A stretch of DNA of 64,000 nucleotides. Origin: Brachionus koreanus (lineage: Eukaryota; Rotifera; Eurotatoria; Ploima; Brachionidae). The notes under the pieces are model-generated. The model saw only the letters and a program-made list of their open reading frames with translations, was not told the origin of the DNA and ran no database searches. Of this stretch, positions 1 to 10,894 are shown piece by piece. Each line of letters starts with the position of its first letter. Within the stretch, counting starts at the first letter, position 1. Location: the NCBI GenBank assembly GCA_016987375.1, contig PJRA01000016.1, forward strand, positions 1,633,427 through 1,697,426, given 5' to 3'. The translations under genes and the position numbers were made by a program.

Positions 1-956
1 GTTTTAAAGATTATTGTGTCTTTAGGAAATTTTTAATTATTGTCTAAAACAGACAGTCTCAAGTATTTTGCAAAATCTATCGATTTTTAATTTAATCTAA
101 ATACAGCAAACACTTAAAATAAGTTGACAAAAAAATATAGTTAAAAAAGAAAATTTTCTCTCTAATTATTCAAAAAAAGGGAATTTAGTAAGCAAGCTTA
201 CATAAAATAATTTAAATGGAGTCCATGGTAACATATGAAACAGTTACTGTTACAGAATAATTCATTTCAGACAAAGATGAAATTTCTTTTAATTTTCTAA
301 CTTAACCAGGTCCATGGACGTAAGTAATTTTAAAATATTACTTTCTTTTCATTTTTTTTAGAAAAAAGAAAACACTTTGTAATTAATAGCACTTTTTGCT
401 AATAAAAACAACTTACGTAATATTTACGAAGATAATTAAGATCACTGCTTTTTAATTCATTTAGTAAGTTACTTTTTAACCGAATGTTTTAATGTTACAC
501 CCAAATATTTGTGCTACTAATTTTTAAGCTTAAAGTGTCTGCGCATATTTTAAAAAGTTCATAAAAAGACTTGAAAGACACGTCTTTAAATCAATAAAAT
601 GAATAAAAATTTTTATCTTCAATTTAAGGATTTTTGGTTTAAAAAAGTAAGCTTTAAAAAGCTAATACACTTTTTTTTTTTAAAATTGTCTTGCTTTTGA
701 ATAAATTTTAAAAAAATAGACTTGTTTTAATTTTATTTTGTTTAAGAATGAAAAAAAGGACGATCAGCATTTTACTGATGAAAAGTAAATTAATTTTTTT
801 TCCTAATAACTAAAAGCACTTTTTATTTCAACATTCTAATTAGATTTTTAATTAAAAAACAAAACATAAATATATATTTTTATTAAGAAATCAAATTTAC
901 TCTTCTCGTGCTTCTAGTCTTATTGAAATATAAATTTTCATTTTTTAAATAATAAG
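1..956. other. 5' flank, no gene resolved
   Basis: This AT-rich stretch has many stops in all frames and no exon that I can tie to the kinase gene starting near 957. It should hold the promoter, and possibly small first exons, of that gene. I found no RNA gene or repeat here. Confidence 0.5.
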
Positions 957-3900
957 TATTTAAGCAAAGCAGAATTAAGAAAAAAGTCTCTTCCACCTGT
1001 AGGTAAATCACTTGATTTCGGACCAGAATTTTCTGTTTCTTGCAGCGAATCTATCAACGACACTATAAATTCATCCTTAAACAAAAAAAAATCACCAGAT
1101 AAGCTTGTTTCCATAGATCAATCACAACTATCATTCTCCAATTTCCGTGATTTTGACACACCGATCACCATTGACATCATATCTGAAGCAGGAAGATTTT
1201 CCAGACAAAGTCTTGATCCAATAACCAGTCGAGAACTTTACTCAGCCAAATCAAGTGTAATTTTAACACTAAATTTTAGTAGAAATAAATTAATTTTTTT
1301 TTAAATGTAAGAGACCTTCAAGTGTAAAAGTAATTGCACAGAATCCTTGTGTTAAAATGCAGACAGAAAAAACGCCAGTGGAAAAGTTTCCCAAAACAAT
1401 GGAGACAAAATTGGACAAAGATCATTTGGACACAATTAAAGAGTCGTTGAATGAAACTCTTAGAATAAATGTGAAAAAAATGGACCTAAATCCTCAAAAA
1501 CCGCCAGACAAAACAAAACCTATTACTTCAATACTTAAAAAACCTCAAACTTTAGTATCAAAAGCACCACCAAAAATAAAAGATACAAATGAATCCTCGA
1601 AAAAAACGTCTTTTGGATCCATAAAAAATGTACCTATTAAGGCTAAGTGTAAAAATCCTGTCAAGGCCGAACCTGCTAAAACACAAACACCAAGGACAAA
1701 ACTAAGTCCAATTGAAACTCCGAGCGATGTTCTTAATTGTTCATTTCAAAGCACTTTGACCACCATTAGCTCTGCAAGTAAATCAACCATTTGTCCATCC
1801 AGTGATATTTGCATTGAAATAAACTCAAGTCGACTAAGTCTTGCTGAAAAGCCTCAATCAGCCAAATCAGAAGTCAATCTGGTTGAGCCTAAGGAGCCTG
1901 TTATATTTACAATGTTCGAAAATTATCCACAACCATACACTGTTGCTTCTGTACAAACCGAAAAAATCATTAAGCCAAAATCTGGCACAACTAAACCCAA
2001 AACAACTACCAAAAAAGTGAAATCTGCACCCATCAAGCAACCTGTAGCAAAAACTAAAAAAAACAAAAATAAAATTTTAATTAGTCAAGAAATTGATGTT
2101 AATTTGAAACAAGAAATTGATCAGTCTTCATATAATGACATAAATGAATCTGAGTTTGATGATAACATGTCTGTATCGTCTAAAAATTCGGTCAATTATT
2201 TAAGTGATAATGAAAAAGAAATATCTGAAATTAAGCTTGAGAGCAATGAGACTAGTGCCAATGCAAAAGCAGCTCAAATAGCGATTAAATTTTCACCAGA
2301 TGACACAAAAGCCGTTCAATCTAACCAGACTAAACTGTCTAGTCAAATAAACACAGATTTTGTGAAGTCTATTGAAGATAAATTGTTTGCTATCTATACA
2401 AAATATGACAATTTATTGATGCAGCAAGAAAATGGGGAAAAAGCAGATTTATTGAACAATCAAAGAGCTGAGTTTAGTGAAGAAATGGCTAATCAATTGA
2501 GAGAAAATATTAATTTTGATGATCAAGATAATTTAGATTCGAATGGCAAGCGTTTAAAAGAGTTGTACGAAATGGCCAAAGAAAATTCGGAAAAAAAAGT
2601 TCTAAGCAAACCTCCTATTCCGAATGATAGCAAAAAAGACAATGCATTTAATAGTTTTAAATTTGATTCAAAAGGATATAAAAATTCGGTCAAGTCCAGT
2701 AATACAGCTGAGCAGACAATTGTGCCTAGTAATCGTAAAAGTTTTAAATTACCTCCTGGATTGAGTGACAAAATAAATACATTAATGATTCCATTGCCAA
2801 ATGAGGTTGATTCAGCAAATTTTAATCAACAAGAAGATGAAAAATTAAAATTTAGTTCAAAATTAAAATTTAATGTTTGTTTAAAATTTTATTTTTTTGT
2901 TGGCAAATTTTAATATTTTTAAATTTAATTTCAAGTCAAAAAAATTTGATAGCATTGGAAATGAGTCTGCAAATAGTTCGATGAGCTGTGATTCAAATAG
3001 CATTAATTATCACTATGACTTAAAGTATCGAAATGACAGAACAAAAAGTCCGATTGTAAATTTTTTTTTCAAATAAATTATTTTTTCTAATTTATTTTTT
3101 TAAGAGTCTTCAAATTGAGAGCGAAAACGACTTTCAATTTCGATGGAAAAGGGGCAATCTACTTGGAAAGGGAGCTTTTGGTTCAGTTTTTCAGGCTATG
3201 CTAAGCACAGGCGAAATAATAGCCGTAAAACAAATAGAAATGGAAGAGGTCGACCCGGTGAAAGCCAGAGCCGAATATGAATGTGTGAGAGAAGAAGTGA
3301 GAATCCTTCGTGAACTCGAGCATGAAAATATTGTGCAGTAAATTTAGTCTTATTTAATTATAAATTAAATAATTAGTTTCAAATAAAAAAAATAGATTTA
3401 TGGGTACAATGCTTGATGGTAATGTTGTAAATATATTCATGGAACTTATACCAGGCGGAACAATTGAAGCATTGCTAAAAACATTCGGACCTTTTGATGA
3501 AGAGTTGTTCAAAAATTTCACTAATCAAATAGTTGAGGGAATTAACTATCTTCATTCACGAAATGTAGTGCATAGAGACATTAAAGGCAAAAATATAATG
3601 CTAATGAGTAATGGCATAGTTAAATTAATTGATTTTGGTTGTGCAAAGAGATTGAGAAAAAACCAAAGTTCAAATAGTATTAAACAATTGCTCAAGTCAT
3701 TAAAAGGCACTCCATATTGGATGTCTCCAGAGGTTATCCGAGAAACCGGTCATGGGTCCAAAGCCGATATTTGGTCCTTGGGAGCAACTGTTTTTGAAAT
3801 GGTAAATTTGATCGATTTTTTTTCCTTTTTTAGTTTACTTATGTGTAAAAAGGCTGTTGGAAGACCGCCTTGGGGAGACCTGAGTCCTTTGTCTGCCATT

Positions 3901-4050
3901 TATGCAATAGGCAGTGGAGAAAGTCCACCACCAGAACTTCCAGAACAATATTCAGAAGAAGCTAGAGACTTTGTTCGTAAATGTTTAACTCGAGAACCTG
4001 ATTTGAGACCGTGTGCCAGCGATTTGTTGAATCATGAATTTTTAAAATAA
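957..4050 (+). CDS. MAP3K19/MEKK-like serine/threonine protein kinase, 5' end uncertain
   Basis: This is a MAP3K-type kinase (STE11 group) that would phosphorylate MAP2Ks. Exons with matching phases are about 957-1256, 1312-2874, 2936-3055, 3105-3337, 3396-3801 and 3853-4050. The first two exons encode a long Ser/Lys/Pro-rich, probably disordered regulatory region. The kinase domain starts in exon 4 with the glycine loop GKGAFGSV and the lysine of AVKQIE. Exon 5 holds the catalytic loop HRDIKGKN, the DFG motif (LIDFGCAKRL) and GTPYWMSPEV, followed by DIWSLGATVFEM. The last exon gives GRPPWGDLSPLSAIYAIGSG and the end of the C-lobe. The segment from IKLIDFGCA-like to DIWS resembles MAP3K19 (YSK4) most, with MAP3K2/3 as alternatives. 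The reading frame reaches back to about 927 without a convincing ATG, so earlier exons are probably missing. The last intron (51 nt) has no stop and keeps frame. Confidence 0.88.
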
Positions 4051-4124
4051 TTAAAATTTTTTTTTTTTATAAGCTTTAATAAAAGATAATTTTAATTTAA
4101 AAAAAATAAATAAAATGTATAAAA

Positions 4125-4750
4125 TTAGATGTAGGATCTTCTCAAAGTAAAAACCTCCAAATATGCATATAATTCAGTCGAAAATGGAATTATTGTGCAA
4201 AATCCAAGCACCCAGCGTATGTCTCTGAATGGCCATGTTTCTATATAAAAGGCAAACAGAACTAAAACTCCAATTGAATGTGTCAATATGGCTTAAAAAA
4301 TTAAAAAGACATATTTGGTTGTTTTTTTTTTAACTAGTTCAAATTACATATAAATGTTTGATAAAAAATTAATGAGGTTATTGTGAACATAAATGAGATC
4401 AATTCAAATACAAGAATTCCAATTGAGAATGAAAGCCATATTATATACCTTATTAAGAAAAAAAATTAATATCTATCAAATTTTAAAATATAAACAAATT
4501 ACTCAGTATCTAAGGTAAAATAGTCAGATGTCTGTGAGTTGGATTCAGATTCTATTTTGATAAACATATTCACATTGTTTTCCTTTAAATAATAAAAATA
4601 AATTTAACAAATTAAAATAAAAATTAGAATTAAACTTAGTGCACTAACTCTGTCTAAGAGAAGTATAATTAACAAAACTAATTGGCAAATAATTGGTACA
4701 AAACGTAAAGGATACAAAATTGGCACGACATTTGTATAATAGCGAAACAT
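4125..4750 (-). CDS. TMEM107: TMEM107, ciliary transition-zone membrane protein
   Basis: Four short exons on the minus strand (4649-4750, 4503-4582, 4348-4448, 4125-4291) join in phase into a 149-residue protein; human TMEM107 has about 140. It starts MFRYYTNVVPILYPLRF and has four hydrophobic segments. It ends with a TM helix after FYIETWPFRDIRW and the tail EVFTLRRSYI, which lines up with the family's FERWE segment and its basic C-terminus (FGLKKKPF in human). TMEM107 sits in the ciliary transition zone with MKS-complex proteins and helps gate ciliary membrane content. The introns are 54-66 nt with clear GT...AG ends. The ATG lies 163 nt after the stop of LRRC23 on the same strand, and an AG preceded by a T-rich run lies 12 nt before the ATG. 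This spacing is operon-like (see findings). Confidence 0.85.
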
Positions 4751-4913
4751 ATCAACATAAATCTAAAACATAAATATCTAATCTACACATAAAATCAAAA
4801 TTCCTCTGTTTAATTAGAGAAAATCTTTATCTAATAAATAAAAAACAAATCAAAAAAAAAATTAAATATTTTATTAATTTTTTAAGAAATAAAATTTAAA
4901 AAATAAAAAAACT

Positions 4914-6250
4914 TTAATCTTCATTTTCAATTTTTTCATTATCATCGGCATCGTTATTGTTTTCATCATTTAAATTAGACTGTGACTCAAGAGCAGCTTC
5001 TTGTTCTTTAATTCGCCTTTGCTCATGTATTTCCTCAGCTTCGGTTCTTTCCTCTTCTAAATATTCATCCTTATCAAGTCTCTCTAAACGTCTTACCGCA
5101 ATCAGTACTTCTAATCTATAATCACTATTCTCAGTTAGAGGGTTATCTAACAAGACCAAAGCACGTAGTTTGGGCAAAATTTGAAGTTTGTTTATTTCAG
5201 TAAAATTTGCCAAAACATTTCCTCTTAAATTTATATATTGAAGTGATTCCATGTTTTCGGTAAAACCGTCCAAATTCTCTAGTTTATTATCTCTTAAATG
5301 AAGAGCGCTTAAACTTTTCAAATCAGCCAAATCCTCCAAACTTGTAATCATGTTAGCTGCCTAATTAATTTATTGAATTGAATTTAGAACAAGAAATTTT
5401 AAATATTTAAATTTAATTTACAATAAAAATGCTTTTTAAACTAGGTATACGAATTCCTTTAGTTGATGTTAGCTTATTTTCTCTCATTTCAAGTGTCTGC
5501 AAATTTGGCAATTTATCCCCACTAAAATCTTTTATTTCACTTATTTCATTTTCTAAAAATTAAATTTTAAAAATAAAATTTTTATTTTTATTTTATTTCA
5601 AATTACTGTTTAAGTTTAGAATTTCAAGTTTTGGATGTGAAATTCCCTCTGTTGATTTGATTCTATTATTACTAAAACTAGCTGTTTGTAAATATGGTAA
5701 TGGGTCCAATTTGGCACTTGTCAATCGATTAAAGTCAAGTTTAAGAGTCAACAAATGAGTTAGACTATTTAAAGCTGATATGTCCTTTAAATTGTTATTT
5801 GAAAGATCAATGTAGCGAAGATGAACATAGTTTTTTAGCAATGAAATATCAGTTAATCCTCTAAAAATAAAATAAATAATTTTTTTTTTTCTATTAAAAA
5901 ATACTTTTGAGCAGCATCTAGTCTAACATAGGCATGAGAAAGTCCATTTCCAGTCTTAGCAAGAAGTAAAAGACTCTCGGATAAGATATCCTCATTAAGA
6001 CTGACATCTGGTGGACGCTTAATTATTTATTTATTTAATTGAAAAACATAAAATCAGTATATTTTTTTCCAAATACTTCTTCCTCTTCAACTTGTTCTTC
6101 TTCAGCTTTTTCCTCTTCGGCTTCTTTTTGTTGTTCTTCTTCTCCATCTTCGTCTTTTGTCTGCTCCTCTTGGCCCATTTCGGTATCTATTTCTTGCTCG
6201 ACATCTTGCTCGGTCTCGTCATAGTTTTGTTCATCCTCGTAATCGGACAT
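4914..6250 (-). CDS. LRRC23: LRRC23, leucine-rich repeat radial-spoke protein
   Basis: Five exons on the minus strand (6077-6250, 5905-6017, 5607-5860, 5422-5552, 4914-5360) give 372 residues with matching phases; human LRRC23 is about 343. The N-terminus (1-58) is acidic and Glu-rich. It is followed by LAKTGNGLSHAYVRLDAA, a near match to the family's CKTGNGLAHAYVKL block. Leucine-rich repeats follow, including NYVHLRYIDLSNNNL, PYLQTASFSNNRI, EGISHPKLEILNLN and LHLRDNKLENLDGF. The capping region reads LRALVLLDNPL, then RLERLDKDEYLEEERTEAEE. LRRC23 is a component of radial spoke 3 in motile axonemes and is needed for sperm and ciliary motility. The start is the first ATG of the acidic block. 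It lies directly upstream of TMEM107, another ciliary gene. Orthology is nearly certain; only exon ends could shift slightly. Confidence 0.95.
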
Positions 6251-6728
6251 TTTCGATTTCTAATCAATTCAAATTTTCCCTAATGTTTTCAATTAAGTTT
6301 AATTTTTGAATTCTATATTTCAAATTTTAACTTATGTATGTTGCTATGATACTTAGTGAAGAAATTTTTCGCTAGCAACCAAATCTATGGTTGAGGTTAA
6401 AATACAAAACTAATCGTTTTTTTTTTAATTTTTTTTTTAAATTATTTTTGATGAATTAGAATTAGGTCCCATTAAAACACTGACCCCCAATTTTTTTGAA
6501 AGCAAAATATTTTTGAAAATTTCTAAATTTTTATTATTTCATTAATTCAAATTTTTAGAACTTAATGAAAATCAAAAAAGTTTTTTTAAATATTATTTAA
6601 TTTTTTTTTTAAACTTATTAATCCCATTATAAATTTATTAGAGACACAAATTTAAAAAAATAAATAAATTTTTCTTTCAATTTTTTTAACAATAAAATTT
6701 TTTATAAAAAAAATTCATCAAAAAAGCT
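6251..6728. other. intergenic, AT-rich
   Basis: Region upstream of LRRC23, presumably including its promoter. It is dominated by A and T runs and nothing else is recognisable. Confidence 0.5.
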
Positions 6729-6917
6729 ATTAAGGAATTAATTTCTTAATACTTTTGTTCAAACAATCGTAATATCTTCGCTTCATCATTTTATTACCAA
6801 ATTTTTCGAACTTAAGATCTTTTGTAAGTTCGTAGAATTCTTCTAAAGACTCACAATCTCGCAAATAATCAGAAGTTCTACCTGAGCATCCTTTGCTTTT
6901 TAGCAAAGATTCAGTAT
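6729..6917 (-). CDS. orphan 3' terminal exon of an unknown gene (or pseudogene piece)
   Basis: The minus strand has about 62 open codons ending in a stop at 6729-6731, with codon use unlike the surrounding AT sequence. It includes LLKSKGCSGRTSDYLRD, a stretch ending ELTKDLKFEKFGNK, and a basic segment MMKRRYYDCLN. In the same frame a stop lies just upstream, so the exon must begin at an acceptor, most likely the AAG ending at 6918. I found no convincing upstream exon, and a LINE remnant begins 450 nt away. I do not recognise the family. It could be a real last exon with distant partners or a gene fragment stranded by rearrangement. Confidence 0.4.
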
Positions 6918-7364
6918 CTTCAAATATGACATTAATATGCCAAAATCATTTTCTAAAATAATCGCACTTGACAGCTTGAATTATTTAGCCATATAATTGG
7001 AGCTTATTATTTACTGAGTCGTCTATATATTAATAAAAAGTAACTATAATCAAAAAAATTAAAATAATTTAAATGAGAATCATTGAAAAATAAAAAAATA
7101 ATTGTCAAAAGTTAAAAGTGAAATAAATTACGCAGTTTTTGCAGAGCTTCGAATTTATTTGTACAAATTTTTACAATATTTTACTGCTTGCAGAACCATT
7201 TTTGCACAATAAGAAAAAAAAATCAAATCGTTTTTGTACTGTATATATGATTTTTTATTAAATTAAATGTTAATCTTTATTTTTGTAGATTTTTTTAAAT
7301 TTCTCAATATTAATTTATTTAATATTTATAGTATTTTATTAAAAAAGCATGGTTTGATTTTCAC

Positions 7365-7570
7365 TCAAGTCGTTCTTTGCCTTTACTCTTGTTTCTCCCC
7401 ATGTCATCCTCATTTCGATGAACTCTTTCGTCATTGTTGACATATATGTTACTGCTGATCTTCCTACCTTACGTCACCTGGTTGTCATTGAAGGGCTTTT
7501 TTTGGTATACTTATTTCTTAAATTCAAAATACATGCCCAAGCCATCGCAGTCTTTGGTTCTTAATGCATT
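7365..7570 (-). mobile_element. LINE 3' coding end, decayed, inverted relative to the next piece
   Basis: The minus strand encodes LRWLGHV at about 7531-7550. Further on, between about 7380 and 7480, it encodes VGRSAVTYMSTMTKEF, MRMTWGETRVKAKNDL and then a stop. These match the C-terminal end of many endonuclease/RT LINE proteins, where an RxLRWLGHV motif is followed by GRPxTTW and GMTWxEAxxxAxDR. Frames are broken between the motifs, so this is a dead copy. The more upstream RT part of the same kind of element lies next to it on the opposite strand. Confidence 0.6.
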
Positions 7571-7574
7571 GACT

Positions 7575-7965
7575 TAATAGTTCTGAATTTGTTCTTTTGT
7601 ATAGGTCAGCATTTGACAATCTCTCAGGTTAATGTGGTCTCCAGAATTCTCCACAGGCTTCCAGTGTGGAAGGTGTTCATACTTTTTTCTTCGAATATTT
7701 TGGTGAACAACGCTAAAACAACTGGACTCGAAATTAATGTGGCGAAAACAAAAGTCATATGCACAAATTGGATACCCAGGTCATCATTTATGATTCACAA
7801 GTCGAGTATGTAATCGAATTAACATACTTAGGGAGAACCATCAGTACAGCGATGGAAGCAAGAAGAGATATTAAGAATAGAATTGATAAAGCAAAGATTG
7901 CCTTTGTTAGACTCCGATCAGCATGCTATAGCAAGAAAACAAAACTCAAACTTTTTATTTGTTAA
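7575..7965 (+). mobile_element. LINE reverse-transcriptase fragment, frameshifted
   Basis: On the plus strand, one frame gives AKTTGLEINVAKTKVI (about 7713-7765). A shifted frame continues with ELTYLGRTIS, then EARRDIKNRIDKAKIAFVRL and KKTKLKLF up to 7965. This is the familiar end of the RT domain and thumb of non-LTR elements (GLxINxxKTKVM, FxYLGSxIS, DIxxRIxKAxxAFxxL, KTKLRLF). One frameshift near 7800 breaks it. In an intact element the RWLGHV region would follow on the same strand; here it lies inverted immediately to the left. Confidence 0.7.
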
Positions 7966-8468
7966 TCTTGGTTTTTTTTTTCATCTTCATCGGACAAAAA
8001 TTACGCTTCTTTCTATTTTAGTTTTATCTTTTGGTTGTTGGGTCATTCTTAAAAAATATTAAAAAAATTTTGAAATTACCATATTTTCAAAAAGCACAGA
8101 AAAATTCAAACAAAATGACTTGTAATAATATTTTAGCTTTGCAAAAAAAGTGGGGTCAGTTATTTTTCAAAAAAATGGGGCTAGTTTTTTAGTAGAAATT
8201 ATTAGTTAAAACTTCATTTTTTTGTTTGAAAATTTTTTAAATTAAAAAAAATTCTATTTTTCTTCCATTAATAAATATATATTTAATATATATTTATTTA
8301 TGCACCTTTAAAGATTGATATTAGTATTGATAATTGATATTTATTTATGAATTTATTTAAAGGAAACGATTTTATAGAAAGAAAAATTTTTTAAGAGACA
8401 TATTTAACTTTTATTTAAAATAAACATTTTCATTTTTAAGGCTTAAATTAAAATAAAATTTAGTTCAA
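7966..8468. other. intergenic, AT-rich
   Basis: Contains poly-T tracts and a short TA-rich stretch (about 8270-8300). It forms the 3' flank of the minus-strand gene at 8469. No coding signal is visible. Confidence 0.5.
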
Positions 8469-9094
8469 TTACATATCTTCATAATAAAATTCGTTCAGTT
8501 CGTTCATGTTTTTTGTTTCTTTATTTACATTTGATTGACTGACTGAATTTAAACATATTTGTTTTTTAGAATTTGTAAGTTCATTTTCAACTGAAAGACT
8601 ATTTATATTGGCTGAGGAATTGTGAAGATTAGGAGCATGCATTTCATTTGATATACCGCTGGCAAAACTTACACAATTTGAGTCTTTACGACTTGTCAAT
8701 TTTTCCAAATTTTGTTGTGAATGTTCTGAACTAGATTCTCTTTTAATAAAAAGAAAATTTTTTCGATGATTTCTATTTCTTAAAATTACCTATTGCGTTT
8801 GGATGTCGAATTTGAACCATTTGAAATTCTTGACGCTATGGATGAAGAGCGAAGTCGAATTCTTTCATGAGGATCAAGCTCATCTTCGTCATCTGATGGA
8901 ATAGTTTGATGACTTAAATTTTGTCTGAGTTGAAGTTTGGCCAAAAGAGCGCGGAATTCTTTTCTCAATCTATCCGATTTAATTAATATTATTTGCTTTT
9001 GGCGAATATAATCACTTGTGTTTTGATCTAGATTATTCAAACTCTCTGATAAAATCTGCAATTCTTGCTGAATTTCGGAGATTTTTTGCTGCAT
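8469..9094 (-). CDS. unknown coiled-coil protein, two exons
   Basis: Two minus-strand exons (8790-9094 and 8469-8739) separated by a 50-nt GT-AG intron join in phase into 191 residues. Residues 1-60 (starting MQQKISEIQQELQILSESL) form a likely coiled coil. A short acidic patch (PSDDEDELDPHERIRL) follows, then a Ser/Arg-rich stretch. The second exon is polar and Ser/Asn-rich, ending NELNEFYYEDM. There is no signal peptide or membrane helix. I do not recognise the family. The consistent phase and the heptad-like start make it a real gene rather than chance; the function is unknown. Confidence 0.75.
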
Positions 9095-10205
9095 CTTGAT
9101 TTTATTTAGTTAAAAATTAATTGTATTAAACTAAGATTATTAATCAATCAAGAAAAAAAGCTTTTTTAAAAAGCTATATTTGTATTTTTACACTTAATAG
9201 ATTTTCTAAACTTTTAGACTTGCTTTTTGACTTCGAATCTTGTTTTTTTAAGTCACTAGATTAAGTGTTTTAATATAAAAAATATATGATTCTAATTATA
9301 TTCTATTAATTACCAGGTAAAAGAGTTTTTAATTACAAAATTTGATGAAATTATCTTATTTAATTCAAAAGTTATGATCTAACATGCTAAAACACTCGAA
9401 TTTTTAGCAACAAAAAAAATATGTCAAAATTTAGTGTTTTCTTATCATTACTTTTAAATGGATCATTTTTTCAAAATAATTTATATATATTGAAAATCCT
9501 TGTAAAATTTTCTATAAGATGATATACAAAATTTAATTTCCTCAAAATTGGTCTGCCGAGGACATTTTAATGAAAGGGTCATAGGCAATGTCATTGGTTT
9601 AATTCAAATAATAAACAACATTCAAATTAAATGATAATTCATTTTTTTACATTAGAAGTTAAGTTACATTCGTATAAAATTTCATAGTCTTTTGATTAGA
9701 GGAACATGTTTTTTTTTAAATTAAAAAAAAACGGCCATTACTTTTTGAACATCCGTTAGTTCTAAAGTCATAAAGCCAATTTCAAGTCAACTCACTGGCT
9801 TGACTTTGTAAAGACTTTAAAATTACTTTTTTTTTTACTTATGCACAAGTCTGCTTTATTTTAATTTGAAGTAGCTTTACCGATAAGCTTATAAATAAAT
9901 ATTATTTTGATTCATAAAATACTCCTTGAAAATTTTATAAATTGAAAACTTTAAATGAAAATTTTTAAATTTTACACATCACAATCAACCTTAAGGCAAA
10001 ATGAAAATAATTTTACATTCTTATATTTTCAGATTTTTTGAGCAATATTTAAAAAATTTTTTAATTTTTTTTTTGTTTACCAAATAATTTGAGAGAGTTT
10101 ATTACCTAATTTTCTGAAAAGTTGCACAAAAAATCTAAAAATATGAAAATTTAAAAAATGTTGAATTATTTTCATTTTGCAGACTTTAATCTAATTAACA
10201 AAGGT
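9095..10205. other. intergenic, AT-rich, with possible transposon debris
   Basis: No open coding stretch. A GGCCATTACTTTTT-like segment near 9730 faintly echoes the TIR family described at 10206-10390 and 57338-57464. Otherwise nothing recognisable. Confidence 0.4.
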
Positions 10206-10390
10206 AGCTTCAACTTTACCCATAACAGACAATAACGGCCACTGGACCGTCAAAACTTCCATAGATAAAAGAATTTTGTATAAGAATAAAAGTTAAAATT
10301 TAATAAAAAATTAGAAAATAATTTTTTTCCCTCGCGGTCATCAAGATAGCCAACAACAAATTTTGGCCGTTACTAACGGTACCTAACACT
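10206..10390. repeat. degenerate MITE related to the copy at 57338-57464
   Basis: Read in reverse complement, the right end begins GTTAGGTACCGTTAGTAACG. This matches the left end of the 57.3 kb element (GTTGGGTACTGTTAATGGCG) at most positions. An inverted AATAACGGCCA-like copy lies near the left end at about 10230. The ends are too worn to define a target duplication. The internal sequence is non-coding. Confidence 0.45.
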
Positions 10391-10394
10391 ATTG

Positions 10395-10810
10395 AATTTT
10401 GAAGATAATTCCTTTAGATAAAAATCCTCTAGATGAAAGGTTTTTTAGACACATTATTACTTGTGATGAGAAGTGGATCTATTTTTGAAATTATGATGAT
10501 AGAAATCAATGATTGAATCTATTTAAACCTGCTCAGCTAGTCATGTAAAAAGGACGCTTTTATTAAAAAGGTAAGCTTGTGTGTTTAGTGGAATTTTAAA
10601 GGTTTAATACACTTCGAATTGGTTCCAAGCGATTTATTCCGAACAAATAGAACTACTCGCTAATAGATGGATAAAGATTAAAGCGCATAATGGTTAATAA
10701 CGGATGTAGAATAGAAAATGGCACAAAAGTTAAGTTTAATTTTTTATAAGGATAGGCAGGACCATACCCAATTTTTCTCAAAATGTAAAATCAGACTGAC
10801 CCTAGCTTTT
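10395..10810 (+). pseudogene. mariner-family transposase relic
   Basis: The plus strand translates, with stops, to a stretch with FLDxIITCDEKWIYFxNYD, then QWLNLFKPAQLV, KKGRFYKKxK and GxVEFxRxxTLxxIGS-like pieces. A KDRQDHTQFF segment follows where mariners have their DNARPH motif. TCDEKWI is the hallmark around the second catalytic Asp of mariner (DD34D) transposases. In-frame stops and shifts throughout show the copy is dead. No terminal repeats were found. Confidence 0.65.
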
Positions 10811-10894
10811 AAATAAAAAAAATATTCTAAAAAGTTGAATTTTCGATTAGTTGCTAGCAAAAAATGTACGAAACCATTAAAAAAGATTTGTACA

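Noticed and set aside
6039..6283. Plus-strand Ser- and Phe-rich frames
   Set aside because: Antisense of the Glu-rich first exon of LRRC23; composition is a by-product of GAA/GAG codons.
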